Assembly (NCBI GenBank): GCA_027858635.1
Contig: JAQICG010000067.1
Span: 1-9,078, forward strand
Direction of reading: 5' to 3'
Origin: Gammaproteobacteria bacterium
GTDB lineage: Bacteria; Pseudomonadota; Gammaproteobacteria; SZUA-229
DNA length: 9,078 nt
Position 1 is the stretch's first letter. Each line of letters begins with the position of its first letter. This document shows, one piece after another, positions 6,485-9,078 of the stretch. Both the position numbers and the translations under genes were made by a program. The notes under the pieces are model-generated. The model was not told the DNA's origin, made no database searches, and was given only the letters and a program-made list of their open reading frames with translations.

Positions 6485-7324
6485 ATGCCCGCAGACAGCA
6501 CTGATCGCTACGCCGTGTTCGGCAATCCGATCAGCCACAGCCGATCACCGCAGATTCATACCCTGTTTGCCGAGCAGACCGGCCAGACGCTGAGCTACAG
6601 CGCCGAACTGGCTGAAGTGGATGACTTTGAAGCGCGGGTGCGCGATTTTGCGAACCACAACGGCAAGGGACTAAACATCACCGTGCCTTTCAAGCAGCAG
6701 GCCTGGCAGCTGGCGGACCACCGCAGCGCGCGTGCCGAACGCGCCGGCGCCGTCAACACCCTCATGGTCGAAACCGATGGCAGATTTTTTGGCGACAACA
6801 CCGACGGCGTCGGCCTGGTGCGCGACCTCACCGACAACCATCACATTGAACTGAGCGGCCAGCGTATTCTCATCATTGGCGCGGGCGGTGCGGTGCGCGG
6901 TGTCATCGAACCGATATTGAGCGAGCACCCCTCCGAGCTGGTGATCGCCAACCGCACCGTGGAAAAGGCACTGCAACTGGCGGAGGATTTTTCCGATCTG
7001 GGCAATGTTTCCGGAGGCGGTTTCGACCAGCTCGAAGGCAGGGCTTTCGATGTCGTCATCAACGCAACCTCCGCCAGTCTGCACGGCGAACTGCCGCCAC
7101 TGCCCGATGGCCTGTTCAATGACAACGCCTGCGCCTACGACATGATGTACGCCGCCGAACCTACCGTGTTCATGCGCTGGGCCAGTGAGCACGGCGCGGA
7201 ACAGGTGTTCGACGGCCTGGGCATGCTGGTGGAACAGGCGGCGGAATCGTTCAGGCTCTGGCGCGGCGTGCAACCCCAGACCCGGCCGGTGATCGACGTG
7301 ATCAGGAACTCACTCACCTCCTAG
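6485..7324 (+). CDS. aroE: Shikimate dehydrogenase (NADP+)
   Basis: AroE reduces 3-dehydroshikimate to shikimate with NADPH in the chorismate and aromatic amino acid pathway, in the cytoplasm. The 279 residues match the family (272 in E. coli). The substrate domain has YAVFGNPISHSRSPQIH at the N-terminus, NITVPFK with catalytic K70, AGAVNTL and DNTDG with catalytic D107. The NADP domain has GAGGAVRG (132-139) and the NRT motif (156-158), the latter indicating NADP over NAD. DVVINATS, AYDMMY and DGLGMLVEQAAESFRLWRG complete the pattern. The ATG follows directly on the hemB TAG (atagatg) without a separate Shine-Dalgarno site, so translation is probably coupled to hemB. In Pseudomonas and enterics aroE follows hemF or tsaC; here hemB is inserted before it. 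Confidence 0.97.
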   Translation: MPADSTDRYAVFGNPISHSRSPQIHTLFAEQTGQTLSYSAELAEVDDFEARVRDFANHNGKGLNITVPFKQQAWQLADHRSARAERAGAVNTLMVETDGRFFGDNTDGVGLVRDLTDNHHIELSGQRILIIGAGGAVRGVIEPILSEHPSELVIANRTVEKALQLAEDFSDLGNVSGGGFDQLEGRAFDVVINATSASLHGELPPLPDGLFNDNACAYDMMYAAEPTVFMRWASEHGAEQVFDGLGMLVEQAAESFRLWRGVQPQTRPVIDVIRNSLTS

Positions 7325-7477
7325 CCCGATAAAAGCCTATTACTGACTGTCACCAATCGGTCGATCAGATAAAAGCTATTGCGCTTATTGAAGTCAGTCC
7401 CGCCGCCACCGCCAATGAGACATTCCAGGCGCTGTAGCTAGATAAGACATGCGGATTTTATTTTTACCCGATCCAAA
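7325..7477. other. Spacer after aroE with no gene
   Basis: No credible coding region is seen. The only internal structure is a short direct repeat, gataaaagc(c)tatt at 7328-7341 and 7368-7380, and a 6-bp inverted pair actgac/gtcagt (7342-7347, 7393-7398). Neither is long enough to claim a function. Confidence 0.4.
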
Positions 7478-7508
7478 AAAAAGAGCCCGATTAAATCGGG
7501 CTCTTTTT
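7478..7508. terminator. Bidirectional intrinsic terminator between aroE and the PEP-CTERM gene
   Basis: aaaaagagcccgat (7478-7491) and atcgggctcttttt (7495-7508) are perfect 14-bp reverse complements around a 3-base loop. The GC core is flanked by A-run and T-run, so the hairpin ends with a U-tract when read in either direction. It lies between convergent genes and can stop hemB-aroE from the left and the PEP-CTERM transcript from the right. Confidence 0.92.
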
Positions 7509-7524
7509 GATTGCCTATATGTAT

Positions 7525-7548
7525 GCAGCCTTTAAACGCTGCTTTTTT
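7525..7548 (+). terminator. Second, weaker terminator candidate
   Basis: gcagc (7525-7529) and gctgc (7538-7542) form a 5-bp stem with an 8-base loop, followed at once by six T residues (7543-7548). Read on the plus strand it could back up the main terminator just before the end of the convergent gene. The stem is short. Confidence 0.45.
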
Positions 7549-7549
7549 G

Positions 7550-8119
7550 TTATTTACGGGCTTTTCTTCTTACAACAACCAGAGCTGTCAGCCCCATGCC
7601 CAGCAACGCGAGAACCTGTGGCTCAGCGACTGTTGTTGAATCATTTCCATACAGAGAGACATGAGAGATAGCACCCTGATCAGGCCAGAAACCGCGGAGA
7701 TTAATGGTCTCCATTCCGTCCCAGATGCTGCTGAGATCAAACAGGTACCATGCCGGCTGATGGTTGCCGTCTTTCACCAGTAACAGACAGGTCGGACAAC
7801 TGGCGGTTTCAGCTTCATCACCATCGTAAACTATATCAGCGTCTTCCGGATCACTTGAAGAATTAGTGAAAGTTGTGGTGTATGAATCGGCCAGATCACC
7901 CTCTTCGCCGCCAAGTACATTTTGCTTGTAGAGTTCATTAATATCAGGATAGAGCGATTCAATAATATCTCGTATATCGCTCTCTGCTGTTTCCGGACCT
8001 GTAACACAGCTATATAGCGTGCAGTCAGTGGGGGTGGGGGTGATGGTAAGAGCCTGTGCTGGAGCCGCCAACACTGATACGCCCAGACCGGCCAACATTG
8101 CGAATAAACATTTTTTCAT
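7550..8119 (-). CDS. PEP-CTERM sorting domain-containing exported protein
   Basis: A 189-residue secreted protein of unknown function, predicted to be processed by an exosortase. Residues 1-23 form a signal peptide (MKKCLFAMLAGLG..., likely cleavage after APAQA). The acidic mature part has an ELYKQNV segment (62-68), an acidic stretch SSSDPEDADIVYDGDEAE (87-104), two cysteine pairs (C33/C38 and CPTC at 108-111) and the block LLVKDGNHQPAWYLFDL...GFWPDQGAISHVSLYG (113-158), which I recognise from other PEP-CTERM proteins of gammaproteobacteria. The C-terminus is a sorting signal: VAEP (164-167), a hydrophobic helix VLALLGMGLTALVVV (169-183) and the basic tail RRKARK. The usual motif is VPEP, so the first proline is replaced by alanine. 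The ATG has a GAGGAG site 8 bases upstream and a sigma-54-like promoter behind it. The gene stands alone, convergent to aroE; no exosortase or polysaccharide gene lies in the window. Confidence 0.88.
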   Translation of the reverse strand: MKKCLFAMLAGLGVSVLAAPAQALTITPTPTDCTLYSCVTGPETAESDIRDIIESLYPDINELYKQNVLGGEEGDLADSYTTTFTNSSSDPEDADIVYDGDEAETASCPTCLLLVKDGNHQPAWYLFDLSSIWDGMETINLRGFWPDQGAISHVSLYGNDSTTVAEPQVLALLGMGLTALVVVRRKARK

Positions 8120-8127
8120 TTCATAAT

Positions 8128-8133
8128 CTCCTC
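8128..8133 (-). promoter_or_regulatory. Strong ribosome-binding site of the PEP-CTERM gene
   Basis: GAGGAG on the minus strand, 8 bases before the ATG at 8119, fixes the start codon and implies good translation. Confidence 0.85.
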
Positions 8134-8151
8134 ATCTATGCTATGCAATAA

Positions 8152-8167
8152 AGCACACATCATGCCA
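8152..8167 (-). promoter_or_regulatory. Putative sigma-54 (RpoN) promoter of the PEP-CTERM gene
   Basis: The minus strand reads TGGCATGATGTGTGCT. Against the -24/-12 consensus TGGCACGNNNNTTGCW it matches 10 of 12 defined positions and keeps the essential GG-N10-GC spacing. The expected start of transcription, about 12 bases past the -12 element, is near 8141; this leaves a leader of about 22 bases containing the GAGGAG site. PEP-CTERM genes are known in other bacteria to depend on RpoN with the PrsK/PrsR two-component system. That this promoter is used here is an inference. Confidence 0.6.
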
Positions 8168-8490
8168 TATTTTATTTTTCTATTGTTTTCAATAAGATGC
8201 TGGGGCTTGTCATTTTGCTTTTACTCAATGGTGTTAATTTCTATGACGCTATATTTATAGTTTTATAACGATTTGGTACCAGAATGATTATTCACCTTCA
8301 CACCAGTATTCGAAAACACTGTTAAAACAACAATATAGGGTTTTTTGTGTTGTCTTAAAGGCAATGTTAAATAAAGTGACAGTTAAATAAAAAGCTATAA
8401 AATCGCAGCCGCCTTTGAAATTCCGGTGCCTATACTGACAATGAAATTCGGCGCGGTTTATTCGACTTTGATCGCGTTTCCGTTCGCTTA
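8168..8490. other. AT-rich spacer upstream of the PEP-CTERM gene, no gene seen
   Basis: This stretch is clearly richer in A and T than the rest of the window and contains no recognisable gene. It holds a 10-bp direct repeat, gttaaataaa, at 8366-8375 and 8382-8391, and many T-runs. Lying 60-340 bp upstream of a putative sigma-54 promoter, it is where an activator site would be expected, but I see no convincing enhancer palindrome. Confidence 0.4.
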
Positions 8491-8493
8491 AAA

Positions 8494-8520
8494 TGGATAC
8501 CGGCCTGCGCCGGTATGACA
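8494..8520. repeat. Short palindromic intergenic repeat (tggataccggc...gccggtatgaca)
   Basis: ataccggc (8497-8504) and gccggtat (8509-8516) form a perfect 8-bp stem with the loop CTGC, flanked by tgg and gaca. The pattern 'tggaTtCCGGC...GCCGGaATGACa' is a familiar dispersed repeat in many proteobacterial genomes; this is a variant with a compensating A/T pair. Read on the minus strand it gives the peptide YRRRPVSI, often seen in spurious hypothetical proteins. It is probably one of many copies in this genome. Confidence 0.75.
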
Positions 8521-8542
8521 GACTGAAAGCGTTTTGCACATG

Positions 8543-8564
8543 GCAACGCTTTTCTCAGCGTTGC
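8543..8564. repeat. Hairpin gcaacgct/agcgttgc
   Basis: A perfect 8-bp inverted repeat (8543-8550 and 8557-8564) with the 6-base loop tttctc, 23 bp after the preceding repeat's flank. No T-run follows, so terminator function is unlikely. Confidence 0.6.
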
Positions 8565-8574
8565 GGCTTTCGTT

Positions 8575-8588
8575 GGCAAAGGCTTGCC
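8575..8588. repeat. Short hairpin ggcaa/ttgcc
   Basis: A 5-bp stem (8575-8579, 8584-8588) with the loop aggc, 10 bp after the previous hairpin. It resembles short REP-like units, but the stem is small and may be chance. Confidence 0.35.
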
Positions 8589-8621
8589 GCCTACAAATAC
8601 AGCACCATGAATCTCTACAGC

Positions 8622-8650
8622 CTTTCTTTGCGTTCTCCGCGACCTCTGCA
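8622..8650 (-). repeat. Dispersed intergenic repeat, copy B (inverted relative to copy A)
   Basis: The minus strand reads tgcagaggtcgcggagaacg and continues purine-rich, matching copy A at 5197-5225 apart from two one-base insertions and a few substitutions. It lies 39 bp past the stop codon of the apbE-like gene. The two copies sit in unrelated intergenic regions in opposite orientation, as expected of a mobile or duplicating short repeat. Confidence 0.65.
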
Positions 8651-8688
8651 GTGAATACCTTTCATTTCACGCTCACATTGCAAACAAG

Positions 8689-9078
8689 CTAATCCAGCCA
8701 GTAATCCACTTCCTGCAGTTGCAGAAACGCTTGCGCCTGTTCGCCCTGCAGCATGGCCAGGGTCGACATCATGCCGGCTTCGATGCAGGTGGGGGCGGCG
8801 ACGCTGACGGTGTGCGGTGCATCGGGCACTGACCAGCCGGTTTGGGGATTGAGCACGTGGCTGTAGCGCACGCCGTTTTTCAGCAGGTAGCGATGGGCGT
8901 CACCGCTAGTGGCGATGGCGCCACGATAGAGCTTGAACAGGGCAACGGTGTTATCCCTGCCGGTGATCAGCCGGCCCACCGACCAGCAGGCACCGTTGCG
9001 GCGTTCGCCGGTGGTGGCAAGATCGCCGCCAAAATTTACCAGCACGCTCGCCGGCGTCAGGCCGCGCGCGATCTGCAC
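8689..9078 (-). CDS. apbE: FAD:protein FMN transferase (ApbE family), C-terminal part only
   Basis: ApbE enzymes attach FMN from FAD to threonine residues of target flavoproteins, usually at or outside the inner membrane, using Mg2+. The gene runs off the right edge, so the N-terminus, including any lipoprotein or Sec signal, is not visible; 129 residues remain and the first codon here is internal. Motifs seen (fragment numbering): LVNFGGDLATTG (13-24), AIATSGDAHRYLLKNGVRYSHVLNPQTGW (54-82), which matches the family's SGDY...HI-DP-TG region, and VSVAAPTCIEAGMMSTLAMLQGEQAQAFL (91-119) in place of the usual VAPSAxxADALATALFVLG. The aspartate of ADAL aligns with G102, while T106 is kept. This may be a subfamily trait. 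The stop codon at 8689-8691 gives a normal C-terminus. No target flavoprotein is visible nearby. The family call is firm; the substrate is unknown. Confidence 0.85.
   Translation of the reverse strand: MQIARGLTPASVLVNFGGDLATTGERRNGACWSVGRLITGRDNTVALFKLYRGAIATSGDAHRYLLKNGVRYSHVLNPQTGWSVPDAPHTVSVAAPTCIEAGMMSTLAMLQGEQAQAFLQLQEVDYWLD

Noticed and set aside
6671..7273. 200-codon open frame on the minus strand inside aroE
   Set aside because: It is antisense to AroE with no family resemblance; it is a codon-use artefact.
8288..8539. 83-codon open frame on the minus strand
   Set aside because: Its N-terminal part (YRRRPVSI) is the translation of the palindromic repeat at 8494-8520, the rest is low-complexity AT-rich sequence, and no Shine-Dalgarno site is seen.
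8494..8650. CRISPR array suggested by several repeats in a row
   Set aside because: The repeats differ from each other in sequence and length, spacers are irregular, and no cas gene is present.

Overview
The window looks like a chromosomal segment of a non-enteric, free-living gammaproteobacterium. The evidence is the gene order dprA-smg-topA-tsaC-hemF...aroE, a conserved gammaproteobacterial neighbourhood; in Escherichia coli the same neighbourhood is dprA-smg-yrdD-tsaC-aroE. Protein similarity is to Pseudomonas-like HemB, TsaC and AroE. An exported PEP-CTERM protein suggests an organism with an exosortase and exopolysaccharide system. HemF needs oxygen, so at least a partly aerobic life is likely. 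I cannot name the genus.

Layout. Positions 3-5144 hold a tightly packed plus-strand block: the 3' part of dprA (DNA uptake and recombination), smg (DUF494, unknown function), topA (type IA topoisomerase with a lysine-rich tail and no zinc ribbons), tsaC (tRNA t6A synthesis) and hemF (heme synthesis). A 338-bp spacer (5145-5482) carries several palindromes, one copy of a dispersed repeat and a candidate hemB promoter. hemB (an ALA dehydratase of the zinc-free, Pseudomonas type) and aroE (shikimate dehydrogenase) follow as a zero-gap pair. A strong symmetric hairpin terminator at 7478-7508 separates them from the convergent minus-strand genes.

The minus-strand part holds a 189-aa PEP-CTERM protein (7550-8119). 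It is preceded by a good Shine-Dalgarno site and by a sequence fitting a sigma-54 (-24/-12) promoter at the right distance. A 569-bp spacer (8120-8688) follows: AT-rich in its PEP-CTERM-proximal half, then a row of three hairpins and a second copy of the dispersed repeat seen upstream of hemB. The window ends inside an ApbE-family FAD:protein FMN transferase gene on the minus strand.

Most of the window is housekeeping DNA, and I see no clear new multi-gene system. The points most worth a second look are the sigma-54-like promoter of the PEP-CTERM gene with its non-canonical VAEP sorting motif, the zinc-ribbon-free topA sitting where enterics carry yrdD, and the repeat-rich intergenic regions.
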